The notes under the pieces: generated by a model | The model's input: only the letters and a program-made list of their open reading frames with translations | Told to the model about the DNA's origin: nothing | Databases searched by the model: none | Shown here: piece after piece, positions 1 to 8,729 of the stretch | Numbering within the stretch: the stretch's first letter is position 1 | Layout: every line of letters begins with the position of its first letter | Made by a program: the position numbers and the translations under genes | From: CAZIKB01 sp964539665 | Lineage (GTDB): Bacteria; Zhuqueibacterota; Zhuqueibacteria; Oceanimicrobiales; Oceanimicrobiaceae | Direction: 5' to 3' | Length of the DNA: 64,000 bases | Assembly: GCA_964539665.1 (NCBI GenBank) | Contig: CAZIKB010000005.1 | Coordinates: 38,144 to 102,143 of the forward strand

Positions 1-243
1 CCATAAGTCTCTCAAGACCTGAACGATGAGCGGGTCGCCATATATCTTCTTGCGACCACGCTTAGAGAGATTGGCTTGATTCCGCGCCGGTTGTCTGGCA
101 TTGAGCAGCCGGATTGCATACTTTCTGTTGTAGCTACAAACTGTACAGAATTCATCGAGCATGGCTTGTTTTTGCTGTTTGGTGGCGCCACCGTAACGAA
201 ATCGAAGGTCCTGGAGATATTCGTATTTTGACTGGTTGCTCAT
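1..243 (-). CDS. Transposase / integrase-type N-terminus, cut by the window edge
   Basis: Reading the minus strand from the ATG at 243 gives 81 codons without a stop up to base 1. The product begins MSNQSKYEYLQDLRFRYGGA and contains a FCTVCSYNRKYAIRLLN segment, which I recognise as the N-terminal region of integrase-core transposases in which a helix-turn-helix precedes the DDE domain. A good Shine-Dalgarno (AAGGAG, minus strand, near 255-260) stands about 10 bases before the ATG. The catalytic domain lies outside the window, so whether the element is intact cannot be judged. Family assignment rests on memory of similar N-termini. Confidence 0.6.
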   Translation of the reverse strand, partial: MSNQSKYEYLQDLRFRYGGATKQQKQAMLDEFCTVCSYNRKYAIRLLNARQPARNQANLSKRGRKKIYGDPLIVQVLRDLW

Positions 244-802
244 AATTTAAAACTCCTTTCTTTGGGTTACATAAATTATGAGGCAACGACGTCTTTTGCA
301 ACTCGCTACGGTTACTTTTTTTATGAGTCAATGCGCTCAAAATATCAAAAATAATTATGTCCCCTGAATGTTAAAATAAAAACTCTAACAGATGGCCACA
401 AATCGATACAAAAGGGTTCTGAATATTAGTTTAAATTTAACTAAACTAATAATAGATTTAGGCTTAAAGTATATTATTTTTAATCGGTCACGTTGACGCC
501 AATGAAAACTTGTTTAGGAGAATTTCTTTTTATCAGTCAGGATATTCTGCTGAAAACATGCAGCAGTGACAAGAAAGGGCTGTTTTCGGTCAATCACCAA
601 TTAAGAGAAATAGAACTTCCAAACCGTCCATGATCGACAAATAGCGACCGTCATATTTCCTGAACCACAAGCATCCGGCTACCGTGGGGGCAGTTTCCCT
701 GGTTCTTCTATTCTCATATATTCACAAAAAGTGAAATAATTTGTAACTTTTTTGTTCACTTTTCGTGTACATATCTAAACAATCATATTATTGGATTTAA
801 TA
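244..802. other. Non-coding stretch between transposase and first PadR gene
   Basis: This 560-base AT-rich stretch has no credible gene. It holds the minus-strand promoter/RBS region of the transposase and, at its right end, the inverted repeat in front of the PadR gene (723-767). I see nothing else in it. Confidence 0.5.
723..767. promoter_or_regulatory. Inverted repeat upstream of PadR gene (candidate operator)
   Basis: Left arm CACAAAAAGTGAA (723-735) and right arm TTCACTTTTCGTG (755-767) match at 12 of 13 positions, with a 19-base spacer. The right arm ends 35 bases before the PadR ATG at 803. PadR proteins are dimeric and bind dyad operators near their own promoter, so autoregulation is plausible; this is inference. 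Similar dyads with different sequences precede the other plus-strand PadR genes. Confidence 0.45.
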
Positions 803-1126
803 ATGCGACTATTATCAAGAAAAGAAGAAATGATCCTGCTGGCTATTTGGAAATTGCAGGATAATGCCTATGGCGTAACCATACGCGAGTATCTCGAAAG
901 AATGGCCGGAGTTAAATGGCTGTTTGGCGCCATTTATAGCCCGCTGGGAAGATTAATGGATTGGGGATATGTTGAATCGTACGAGAGTGAACCTTTACCC
1001 GAGCGTGGCGGGAGACGAAAAACATTGTACCGGTTAACATCTGATGGCAAAGAAGCATTGTTGAAAGTCAGAGAGTTGAATACAGCAATGTGGCTGGACA
1101 TTCCACCTTTAGCTGAGGGTGCTTAA
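803..1126 (+). CDS. PadR-family transcriptional regulator
   Basis: A 107-aa winged-helix protein of the PadR family: N-terminal LLSRKEEMILLAIWKLQDNA, the recognition-helix region with GAIYSPLGRL, and the wing with ERGGRRKTLYRLT. The reading frame is open back to a TTG at 791. I chose the ATG at 803 because the paralogues at 8376, 22619 and 31859 all begin M(K/R/Q)(L/V)LS. PadR proteins usually repress adjacent transporter genes and respond to small molecules or stress. The gene ends 3 bases before the permease start, so the two are certainly co-transcribed and probably translationally coupled. A dyad upstream may be its operator. Confidence 0.9.
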   Translation: MRLLSRKEEMILLAIWKLQDNAYGVTIREYLERMAGVKWLFGAIYSPLGRLMDWGYVESYESEPLPERGGRRKTLYRLTSDGKEALLKVRELNTAMWLDIPPLAEGA

Positions 1127-1129
1127 AAC

Positions 1130-3757
1130 ATGAAATTTCGGATTCCACAATTTCACCCAATCCGTGGGTGGATTCTCGGACGAATGCTCAGGTCTTGTGT
1201 TCGGCAGGCAGCATTAGAAGACTTCGAAGAGCAATTTTGCTATATTTCTGAAAATAGAGGAAAGCTCACGGCAATTTTCTGGTATTGGTTTCAAATCTTT
1301 TGTTTAATTCCGTCTTTCCTTCATGATTCAATTTACTGGAGTGTAATCATGTTTAAAAATTATCTCACTATCACATTAAGAACAATCCTGAAGCAAAAAG
1401 GGTATTCGTTTATCAATGTTGCCGGACTTACCATTGGCATTGTCTGCTGTGTGTTAATTGGCCTGTTTGTCCAGGACGAACTCAGCTTTGACAGCTATCA
1501 TGCAAAAGCCGATCAAATCTATCGGGTTGGCGTTTATGTAACTGTCAATAATAACAAATCTGACCTTGCTACTTCATGTGCTCCAATGGCGCGAGGACTC
1601 ATTGATGAATTTCCAGAAGTGATTGCCTCAACACGTCTTCGGAGATTTGGATCTCCAGTCGTCAGGTACAAGGATACAGGATTCAGCGAAGAGCGCTGGT
1701 TTTACGCAGACTCAACCTTTTTTGATGTATTTACCGTTCCCTTTATTCAAGGGAATCCCCAAAACGCGCTCACCGAGCCCAACACCGTGGTTATCACACG
1801 CTCTATGGCGAATAAATACTTCGGAACGGAAGAGCCTTTAGGAAAAACCTTGAATTTAGATAAGCGCAGAGATTTTATGGTGACTGGCGTTGTGGAAGAT
1901 GTTCCCCGTAATTCGCATGTTCATTATGATTTTTTGGCTTCACTCACCTCAATAAATGACAGCCGAAACCAGATTTTGATAAGCAGTAATTATCACACCT
2001 ATTTTGTTTTACAAAAGAGTGTTCCGGCCGAGGAATTTGAAACCAAGCTGCAGACTCTTGTAAAAAAATATGTCCACCCGCAAGTCAAAGGGGCGCTCGG
2101 TATAACACCAGAAGAGTTTTATGCCAATGGAGGATATTTTGCTTATTTTGTCCAACGGCTGACGGACATCCATCTGCATTCCCATTTTCGATTTGAGCAT
2201 GAGCCTAACAGCGATATTACTTATGTGTACATTTTTTCAATCATTGCTATAGCGATACTGTTAATTGCCTGCATCAATTTTGTGAACCTGGCCACAGCGA
2301 GATCTGCGAATCGCGGTAAAGAAGTAGGTATCCGGAAAACGGTAGGCTCCACTCGGATTCAGCTATTCAGACAATTTATGGCTGAAAGTATTTTTATGAG
2401 CGCTATAGCGATTGGATTGGCCTTGCTCATTATCGAGTTCATTTTACCTTATTTTAATTCTTTTACGGGCAAACAATTGAGTATATCCTACCTGGGAAAT
2501 ATTTATACTATTCCTGTACTTCTGGGAATAGCCCTGATGGTCGGGATTCTGGCTGGAACTTATCCGGCTTTCTTTCTCGCTTCTTTTAAACCTGTTGCCG
2601 TACTGAAAGGCGAGACTGTCAGAAAAAACACTAATTCCTTGCTGCGAAATATTTTGGTGGTTTTCCAATTCACGGTATCTATAATACTTATCTTTAGTAC
2701 ATTCGTCGTGTATGGACAACTTAATTATATCCAAAATGCTAAACTTGGATTCAACCGGGAACAGGTAGTGGTTGTGAAAAAGACGGACGATCTCGGCGCT
2801 CAAATCGGCGCTTTCAAACAAGAACTGTTAAAATACCCTGAAATTTCCAGCATTACTAACAGCTCAAGTCTCATGGGAGAATTTTTTGGAGATAATCTAT
2901 ACGGCACGGTAAATAAGCCTGATCAGGAAAAACAGCTTATTTGGAGGCTGTTCACTGATTCAGGCTTTGCCGAGACTTACGACATTGAACTGGCTCAGGG
3001 CCGCTATTTTTCAACTGAGCTCCAGAAAAATGACAGGAGAGTTGTGCTCAATGAAACCGCTGTAAAAAACCTGGAGATATCGGATCCTGTCGGTCAAAAT
3101 ATCATTGATATGCGTGGAAGAGAATATGCTATTGTTGGCGTCATGAAGGATTTTCATTTTCAGTCGCTGCAACAAAAGATAAGACCGTTGATCATTCATT
3201 CTCTGGGTCCGAATTCTGGAGGCAAATATATTTCTGCACGAATGTCCACGGATAACATCAGGGAGACATTGACATTATTAAAGAACACCTGGCACCAATT
3301 TGCTGGGGCCCAGACATTTGAATATGAATTTTTCGATGACCATTTCGCTAAAATTTATCTTGCCGAAGAACGAACCGGACAGCTCTTTTTTGCATTTTCA
3401 CTTATCGCCATTTTCATCGGGAGTTTAGGATTATTTGGGTTAGCCGCGTTCATGACCGCTCAGCGAACTAAAGAAATCGGCATTCGCAAAGTACTCGGCG
3501 CTTCTGTTGGAGGACTTTTGGCTATGCTATACAGGCAATTAACCAGATGGGTGCTGGTAGCTAATGTCATCGCCTGGCCGATTGCCTTTTATATGATGAA
3601 CAAATGGCTGCAGAATTTTGCTTTCAGAACAGATATTACTTTCTGGACATTTGCTATCTCAGCGGCTTTATCACTGAGCATCGCACTTTTGACGGTCAGT
3701 TATCAGGCTGTTAAGGCAGCGGTTGCCAATCCAGTGGACGCGCTGAAATATGAATAA
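1130..3757 (+). CDS. Orphan MacB/FtsX-type ABC permease with prefix domain
   Basis: An 875-aa membrane protein. Residues 1-70 form a divergent prefix domain (ALEDFEEQF, where paralogues have GDLEEEF; then FWYWFQIF and DSIYWS). The core starts at MFKNYLTITLR and has two MacB_PCD + FtsX halves: TM1 near residue 100, a first periplasmic domain, a 3-TM FtsX block with RGKEVGIRKTVGS, a mid TM pair, a second periplasmic domain, and a second FtsX block with RTKEIGIRKVLGAS. It ends ANPVDALKYE like all its paralogues. No ATPase is nearby. GGAG at 1338-1341 lies 7 bases before the internal ATG at 1349, a possible second start. Substrate unknown; family relatives act in efflux or lipoprotein/stress functions. 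Confidence 0.88.
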   Translation: MKFRIPQFHPIRGWILGRMLRSCVRQAALEDFEEQFCYISENRGKLTAIFWYWFQIFCLIPSFLHDSIYWSVIMFKNYLTITLRTILKQKGYSFINVAGLTIGIVCCVLIGLFVQDELSFDSYHAKADQIYRVGVYVTVNNNKSDLATSCAPMARGLIDEFPEVIASTRLRRFGSPVVRYKDTGFSEERWFYADSTFFDVFTVPFIQGNPQNALTEPNTVVITRSMANKYFGTEEPLGKTLNLDKRRDFMVTGVVEDVPRNSHVHYDFLASLTSINDSRNQILISSNYHTYFVLQKSVPAEEFETKLQTLVKKYVHPQVKGALGITPEEFYANGGYFAYFVQRLTDIHLHSHFRFEHEPNSDITYVYIFSIIAIAILLIACINFVNLATARSANRGKEVGIRKTVGSTRIQLFRQFMAESIFMSAIAIGLALLIIEFILPYFNSFTGKQLSISYLGNIYTIPVLLGIALMVGILAGTYPAFFLASFKPVAVLKGETVRKNTNSLLRNILVVFQFTVSIILIFSTFVVYGQLNYIQNAKLGFNREQVVVVKKTDDLGAQIGAFKQELLKYPEISSITNSSSLMGEFFGDNLYGTVNKPDQEKQLIWRLFTDSGFAETYDIELAQGRYFSTELQKNDRRVVLNETAVKNLEISDPVGQNIIDMRGREYAIVGVMKDFHFQSLQQKIRPLIIHSLGPNSGGKYISARMSTDNIRETLTLLKNTWHQFAGAQTFEYEFFDDHFAKIYLAEERTGQLFFAFSLIAIFIGSLGLFGLAAFMTAQRTKEIGIRKVLGASVGGLLAMLYRQLTRWVLVANVIAWPIAFYMMNKWLQNFAFRTDITFWTFAISAALSLSIALLTVSYQAVKAAVANPVDALKYE

Positions 3758-3825
3758 TGAAAGACAAAAATACAAAACCTCCGCTGCTCACAAAATGACT
3801 GCCCAGCAAACTGAAGACGCTCCAA

Positions 3826-4854
3826 TCAGGTACCCCCGGCTTGCGAAAGTATCTTTTCGATAGCCTGGAACAAACTGCGTGCAATTAGGTCCTGGTCTTT
3901 GCTGCTGGTCAGACTCCTTTCGCCTTCTGCGTTAGATAAATACAAAGTCTCGACGAGAAACGCACCCAACCGGGCTGAGTTGCCACGAATAACTGCGAAT
4001 CCCCTCCGGCGAACAAATCCCCTGCCATTGTCCAGTGCTTTATCCAGCTCATTCAGGATAAGCCTGGCTGATCCGTAGTTTCGGCTGCTGGCGTAGTAAA
4101 CTTCTGAGTGTGTGGCTTTTTTGTTGCGAGCGCTGTTGGTGTGGATGGAGATGAAGATGTCTGCGCTCCAGAAATTGGCCATTTGCCGCCTCGTAAACAA
4201 TGAAACATCCCGGTCTTTGTTTCGAGTCATGAAGGTACGGATGTCTTTTTTCTTCTTCAAGTTAGCTTTCAACCTCCGGGCAATTTCAAGCGTGATTTGC
4301 TTTTCCCGGGAACCTTTGGAGCCGGTGGCTCCGATGCTACGCCCGCCATGTCCGGGATCGATGACGACGATGAACAGGCTGTCCAAATGACGGTTGAAAT
4401 GAAGGTCAAAGCGGGGAGGATCGGCCAAATATTCCACAGTTGGTTTGTCCTTCAGTGAGGAAAAAGTAAAAATGATCCGGGTGGAATCCTGTTTCATCTT
4501 CTGTCGGGAAATACTGGCAATGTCGCCATATCTGAACGTTTGCTGCCATTCGGACCGGATGTGACCTTGCGAGATGTCGAGGGCATAAGTGCTATCGGTA
4601 AGTTGGCTGAATGCGTAAACCGGCGGCTCAGTGACGGTTTCAGGAATGAAATACACTTTCACCCGATTCCTGCGATAGCTGATGTGCCGGATGGCGTTTT
4701 TCGGCTGCACCTCACGCAAAAGATGCGGAAGGAGGTAGATGGATAGGATGAACAAAAGGCAGAATATGTATGACGGACGCAGGAATATTTTTCGAAAGCG
4801 ATAAAATCTGCTGCGAATAATTGGTTTGTCAGTTGATGGGTAGATTTGATCCAT
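3826..4854 (-). CDS. N-acetylmuramoyl-L-alanine amidase (Amidase_3) with N-terminal membrane anchor
   Basis: A 342-aa cell-wall hydrolase. It has a short cytoplasmic N-terminus, one TM segment (FCLLFILSIYLLPHLL, about residues 31-46), an AMIN-like beta region, and a C-terminal Amidase_3 catalytic domain. Zinc-site motifs are visible: VVIDPGHGG (His), the glutamate in KQITLEIARRL, FISIHTNS (His), and the catalytic glutamate in FLVETLYLSN. It should cleave the amide bond between N-acetylmuramate and L-alanine in peptidoglycan, outside the cytoplasmic membrane. The gene is convergent with the permease ending at 3757 and shows no functional link with it. The start at 4854 gives the complete anchor. 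It is intact, with all expected residues. Confidence 0.9.
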   Translation of the reverse strand: MDQIYPSTDKPIIRSRFYRFRKIFLRPSYIFCLLFILSIYLLPHLLREVQPKNAIRHISYRRNRVKVYFIPETVTEPPVYAFSQLTDSTYALDISQGHIRSEWQQTFRYGDIASISRQKMKQDSTRIIFTFSSLKDKPTVEYLADPPRFDLHFNRHLDSLFIVVIDPGHGGRSIGATGSKGSREKQITLEIARRLKANLKKKKDIRTFMTRNKDRDVSLFTRRQMANFWSADIFISIHTNSARNKKATHSEVYYASSRNYGSARLILNELDKALDNGRGFVRRRGFAVIRGNSARLGAFLVETLYLSNAEGERSLTSSKDQDLIARSLFQAIEKILSQAGGT

Positions 4855-5041
4855 AATTGGTTTTGTAATAGCGGCGATTATTGGTGATTAATCAAATAGT
4901 ACGAGTAAAACAAAATATTGTTTAACAATGCAGCTGTATCCATTTTAAATGTTCGGATCAGAGTATTGGAGGTTGATTGTTCAATTAATCGACAGAGCGG
5001 GAGATATTTTGCATCTTTTCTGTACAGTGTGGGAAAAGAAC

Positions 5042-5076
5042 AAACCCTGCCAGGAACGCACACCCTGTCAGGGTTT
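5042..5076. repeat. Short inverted repeat (REP-like) in the 4855-5238 spacer
   Basis: AAACCCTGCCAG (5042-5053) and CTGTCAGGGTTT (5065-5076) pair at 11 of 12 positions around an 11-base loop. It sits in the otherwise gene-free stretch 4855-5238, between the amidase start and the end of the minus-strand permease. It could be a REP-type repeat or a stem-loop terminator, but no T-run follows. Confidence 0.5.
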
Positions 5077-5238
5077 CGATTGAAATGAGAGAATGTGGTG
5101 TTTAATATTATCACAAAACTGTTTAGCCGAACTTACATCGTCAAAAGTTCTATTCGTTCATCTACATCTCAGGTATCGATATCGGTTTCACATGCAATTA
5201 CCTCATTCTTCGTTCCTGGTATTCAATAGTAACATTCT

Positions 5239-7812
5239 CTATTCGTACCGCAGCGAATCCACCGGGTTGGCTGTGGCCGCTTTGATGGACTGATAGCTGA
5301 CTGTCACCAGGGCAATCACCAGGGCCGCCAGACCGGAAAGGATGAAAATCCAGGCACCAGGATTCACTCGATAAACAAAGTTCTGCAACCATTTATTCAT
5401 GATTAAATATGCAACAGGCCATGAGATAATATTTGAGACCGCAACGAGAAGAAGGAAATCCTTCGACATCAGCCCAACAATATTGGCAACAGTCGCCCCG
5501 AGTGTTTTTCTGATACCGATCTCTTTGATACGCTGCTCCGCCATAAATAGGGATAATCCAAAGAGACCGAGACATGAAATAAAAACAGCCAGCATTGTAA
5601 AATATGTGATTATCCTGTTTATTTGGTTCTCTGTCTGATAAAAGTGCTCAATATTCTCATTCAGAAAATGATATTCGAAGGGATAGTTGGGATTGATCTT
5701 GCTGAAGACTTCCTGAATGAATCCGATAGTATTATGAATGTTTTCATTTTTCACATTGATGATCATATAGTTGTAGAAATATGGAAACTGCACATAAAAT
5801 ACAGGTCGTATTTCCTGATGCAAAGATGCATTGTGAACATTGTTCACGATCCCGATTATCTTGCCTGGAGCGCTACCCCACATTTTAAAAGATTTTCCAA
5901 CAGGATTTTCTATCTGCATGGTTTCAATGGCTTTTTCATTAATTATGAACTCTCTGAGTTCCCTGTTACTGGGAATTGATTTAAAAGTCTCGCCCTCAAT
6001 AAATTCAATACCAACAGTTTTAAAATAATCTTTCTCGACGCTGATAAAATTCATTGCACCTCTTACATCAGCGGGTTTTCCTTCCCAATCTAAGCCGCCT
6101 GCGTTATTTAATGCATTATTGGGAAGACTTTGTGCGACTGTCACACTTATAATATTTGAATTTCTCAATAGTTCATTCTTGACTGTGTAACCTTCTCTCG
6201 TTTTTAAATTACCGAGAAGGTCAATGTAGACCAAATGTTCCTTATCAAAACCAAGCTCTTTATTTTTTATATAACTCATCTGTTTAGTGATAATGATAGT
6301 TGAAATGATCAGAACAATCGAAATGGTAAACTGAGTAATTACCAGCAGTTTCCTGAATGAAGAATTGGTTGATCCAGTTGAAGTACCTGACTTCAAGACT
6401 TTTACAGGTGAAAACGAAGACAAATAGAAAGCAGGGTAAGTCCCTGAAATTAACGCCGTAAATAATGCGATACCAAGCATACTGACCCATAACCCGGAGT
6501 TATCAGTTATTGAGAAAGAGAGTGACTTGCCCGAAAGAGTATTTAATTCTGGAAGAAGTACAATAGATAAAATGATCGCCAGAATAAATGCGATTGTCAC
6601 TATAACGAACAACTCAGAATATATTTGTTTTCTTATCATGAACTTACTGGCTCCGGTCACTTTTCTCAGTCCTATCTCCTTTGCTCTTTTACCTGATTGG
6701 GCAGTCGTGAGATTTACAAAGTTTATACATGCTATCAGGAGTATAAGTACTGCAATAGCTGAAAAGATAAGGATGAATCTGAGTGTTCCGTTATTGTTCA
6801 ATCCAAATATACGAAGATTTTTGTAGGGAAAAAGTTTCAGTTTATCAGTCTCCATCTTATCATTATTTTCAAGTTCATAACCGATCTTCTCTGAGAATGC
6901 TACTTGATCAACATTGTCATGTAAAATAACATATCCCTGATAATTTTCACGTCTTCCCCAGTCAGTCATATCTACGCGATCAAATCTACCAAAATTTTCA
7001 AATTGAATTAAATAGTCGAATCTAATACTGGAATTTATGAGAATATCTTCTATGATCGCTCCGACTAAAAAATCAAACTGATTCTCAAGTATAATGGTTT
7101 TCCCGATAGGATCTTCAGAACCGAAAAACCTTTCCGACATACTTTTTGTAAGAATAATCGTATTTACATCCATTAATGCTGCCTTCGGATCATTCATAAG
7201 AGCTTTGAATGAAAAAATGTCAAAAAGTTCGGGATCGGCAAATCCACCGTTATCTTCGAAAACATTGTTCCCATTATAGGAAAAGAGCCGCCTGCCACTG
7301 ACTTTGTATCTTGAAGCATGTTTTATTTCAGCATATTTGTCTTTCAAATGTGGAATTAGAAGCGCCGGTAGCGAGCGGCTGTTGCTGTTTGCTTCATTTA
7401 ATGAATAATTTACAATGCAGAATATATTGTCAATATTTTTATTAAATTTTTCATAGTTCAATTCATCATGAACCCAGAGCATAATCAGCATGCAGCATGC
7501 CATGCCTATTGCTAGACCCGAAATATTAATAAAGGAATAACTTTTATGCTTATAAAAATTTCTAAGCGCGATTTTCATGTGATTCTTTAACATTATCGTA
7601 CTCCATATTAATCTTGAGTAATGATTTTTTGGAATTGAATACAGCACTTGTCTCCAGTACCAGAAATTGGCATTGCACCTCCCATTGATTTCATGTGTAT
7701 AACAATATAACTCTTGTAAGGTGTCGACAATATTGAACTCTTCGTCATAGTCTGTGCATGCGATGAGCAGTTTTGTTGCCAGCGATGGCGGAGTCTTCGA
7801 TGATTTTTTCAT
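5239..7812 (-). CDS. Orphan MacB/FtsX-type ABC permease with prefix domain
   Basis: 857 aa from the ATG at 7812; an in-frame TTG at 7818 is also possible and would overlap the PadR stop. The prefix domain is divergent (DEEFNIVDTLQELY in place of GDLEEEF, then WYWRQVLYSIPK and LIWSTIM). The core begins MLKNHMKIALRNFYKHK and shows the duplicated MacB_PCD/FtsX architecture with RAKEIGLRKVTGAS and RIKEIGIRKTLGAT. The C-terminus ends ANPVDSLRYE. It lies directly downstream of a minus-strand PadR gene, forming a unit divergent from the array starting at 8376. GGAG (7604-7601) is 7 bases from the internal ATG at 7593. Base composition is noticeably AT-richer than most paralogues here. Confidence 0.87.
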   Translation of the reverse strand: MKKSSKTPPSLATKLLIACTDYDEEFNIVDTLQELYCYTHEINGRCNANFWYWRQVLYSIPKNHYSRLIWSTIMLKNHMKIALRNFYKHKSYSFINISGLAIGMACCMLIMLWVHDELNYEKFNKNIDNIFCIVNYSLNEANSNSRSLPALLIPHLKDKYAEIKHASRYKVSGRRLFSYNGNNVFEDNGGFADPELFDIFSFKALMNDPKAALMDVNTIILTKSMSERFFGSEDPIGKTIILENQFDFLVGAIIEDILINSSIRFDYLIQFENFGRFDRVDMTDWGRRENYQGYVILHDNVDQVAFSEKIGYELENNDKMETDKLKLFPYKNLRIFGLNNNGTLRFILIFSAIAVLILLIACINFVNLTTAQSGKRAKEIGLRKVTGASKFMIRKQIYSELFVIVTIAFILAIILSIVLLPELNTLSGKSLSFSITDNSGLWVSMLGIALFTALISGTYPAFYLSSFSPVKVLKSGTSTGSTNSSFRKLLVITQFTISIVLIISTIIITKQMSYIKNKELGFDKEHLVYIDLLGNLKTREGYTVKNELLRNSNIISVTVAQSLPNNALNNAGGLDWEGKPADVRGAMNFISVEKDYFKTVGIEFIEGETFKSIPSNRELREFIINEKAIETMQIENPVGKSFKMWGSAPGKIIGIVNNVHNASLHQEIRPVFYVQFPYFYNYMIINVKNENIHNTIGFIQEVFSKINPNYPFEYHFLNENIEHFYQTENQINRIITYFTMLAVFISCLGLFGLSLFMAEQRIKEIGIRKTLGATVANIVGLMSKDFLLLVAVSNIISWPVAYLIMNKWLQNFVYRVNPGAWIFILSGLAALVIALVTVSYQSIKAATANPVDSLRYE

Positions 7813-7814
7813 TT

Positions 7815-8141
7815 TCAACTACTTTTATATAACACTTTGGGAATTTCATTCCAGATCTTGATGTGCATTGCCCGGGTTTGTTCGAGCGCTTTGAATCCCT
7901 CTTCAGAAATCTGGTACAATATGATATTTTTTCCACCCTTTCCTTGAACAGGTTTTTCTAGTGTTTTAATCAGGTATCCCTTGCGATAGAGTTGTTTCAG
8001 AGTGTTAAAGAGGGCGCCTATGATCACATTTTTTCCGGTCATTTCCAGAATCTTTTGATGAATCGTCACGCTGTAGGCGTTATCTTTTAATCGGTAAATG
8101 GCCAGCATGACGGTTTCTTCTATAACGGTCAGTCTTTTCAT
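7815..8141 (-). CDS. PadR-family transcriptional regulator
   Basis: A 108-aa winged-helix protein with the PadR pattern: MLAIYRLKDNAYSVTIHQKI, IGALFNTLKQLYRKGYLIK, and the wing QGKGGKNIILYQIS. It is the most divergent PadR in the window (KRLTVIEETV at the start, GALFNTL instead of GAIY.PL). It starts at the ATG at 8141 with AAAGGA upstream. Its stop is 2 bases before the permease ATG at 7812, so the pair is an operon. It is divergent from the PadR gene at 8376, and the two share a 234-base intergenic region. Confidence 0.88.
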   Translation of the reverse strand: MKRLTVIEETVMLAIYRLKDNAYSVTIHQKILEMTGKNVIIGALFNTLKQLYRKGYLIKTLEKPVQGKGGKNIILYQISEEGFKALEQTRAMHIKIWNEIPKVLYKSS

Positions 8142-8375
8142 GAAAGGTTTCCTTTTTGATGAATACCTTAATTTACGGTAATGGAATAGAAGTTATAGCG
8201 TGATTTACGTTATTTTGTTTCTGCAAAATTAATAAAATTTAGATAAGCTGAAATAACTTGAAACCTATGTCAGAGTAAAGCGTATCTTTCTTATATCTTC
8301 TGAATTCCAAGACAAATCAAATCAATTTTTTTGTTAATTAGTCTTGATATCCAAAACAAATAACAAGGAGGAATT
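8142..8375. promoter_or_regulatory. Divergent promoter region between two PadR genes
   Basis: This spacer must hold promoters for both PadR-permease units. A near-dyad CAAGACAAAT (8308-8317) / ATTAGTCTTG (8337-8346) with a 19-base spacer precedes the plus-strand PadR, the same spacing as the dyad at 723-767. On the other side, two direct copies ATTTACGGTA (8171-8180) and ATTTACGTTA (8203-8212) are spaced 32 bases apart. A strong RBS (AAGGAGG, 8365-8371) precedes the GTG at 8376. Operator function is inference. Confidence 0.4.
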
Positions 8376-8699
8376 GTGAAAGTTTTATCCAGTCAAGATG
8401 AAATATTGCTGCTTGCCGTTTTGAGCCTTGATAAAAATGCCTACGGTGTAACCATTCGCCGTCACGTCTCAAAAGTAACCGGTAAGGAATGGTCGATTGG
8501 CGCTATTTATGATCCATTGTACCGGTTAGAAAAGAAAGGGTACGTAAATTCATATCTTTGCGAGCCAACACAAGAAAGAGGTGGCAGGGCCAAGCGCATG
8601 TTCTCTGTTACACGCGAAGGTAAGCAGGTTTTATTGGAGCACAAGAAAGTTCGAGATGCTCTCTGGAATCGTTTACCCCATTTAGCATTGGCAAAATAG
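8376..8699 (+). CDS. PadR-family transcriptional regulator (GTG start)
   Basis: A 107-aa PadR protein: VLSSQDEILLLAVLSLDKNA, the recognition region IGAIYDPLYRLEKKG, and the wing ERGGRAKRMFSVT. The GTG at 8376 is the start because AAGGAGG lies 4 bases upstream and the first residues align with the other PadR paralogues. It heads the longest run of permeases (8730 to 16771, perhaps to 22357). It most likely regulates at least the permease 30 bases downstream, by analogy with other PadR-transporter operons. Confidence 0.9.
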   Translation: MKVLSSQDEILLLAVLSLDKNAYGVTIRRHVSKVTGKEWSIGAIYDPLYRLEKKGYVNSYLCEPTQERGGRAKRMFSVTREGKQVLLEHKKVRDALWNRLPHLALAK

Positions 8700-8729
8700 G
8701 TCTCAATTTTATTTCATAGTTAGAAATTC

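Noticed and set aside
152..340. Minus-strand 62-aa open frame near the left end
   Set aside because: It is a shadow of the transposase start region; the frame from 243 has an RBS and clear homology-like sequence.
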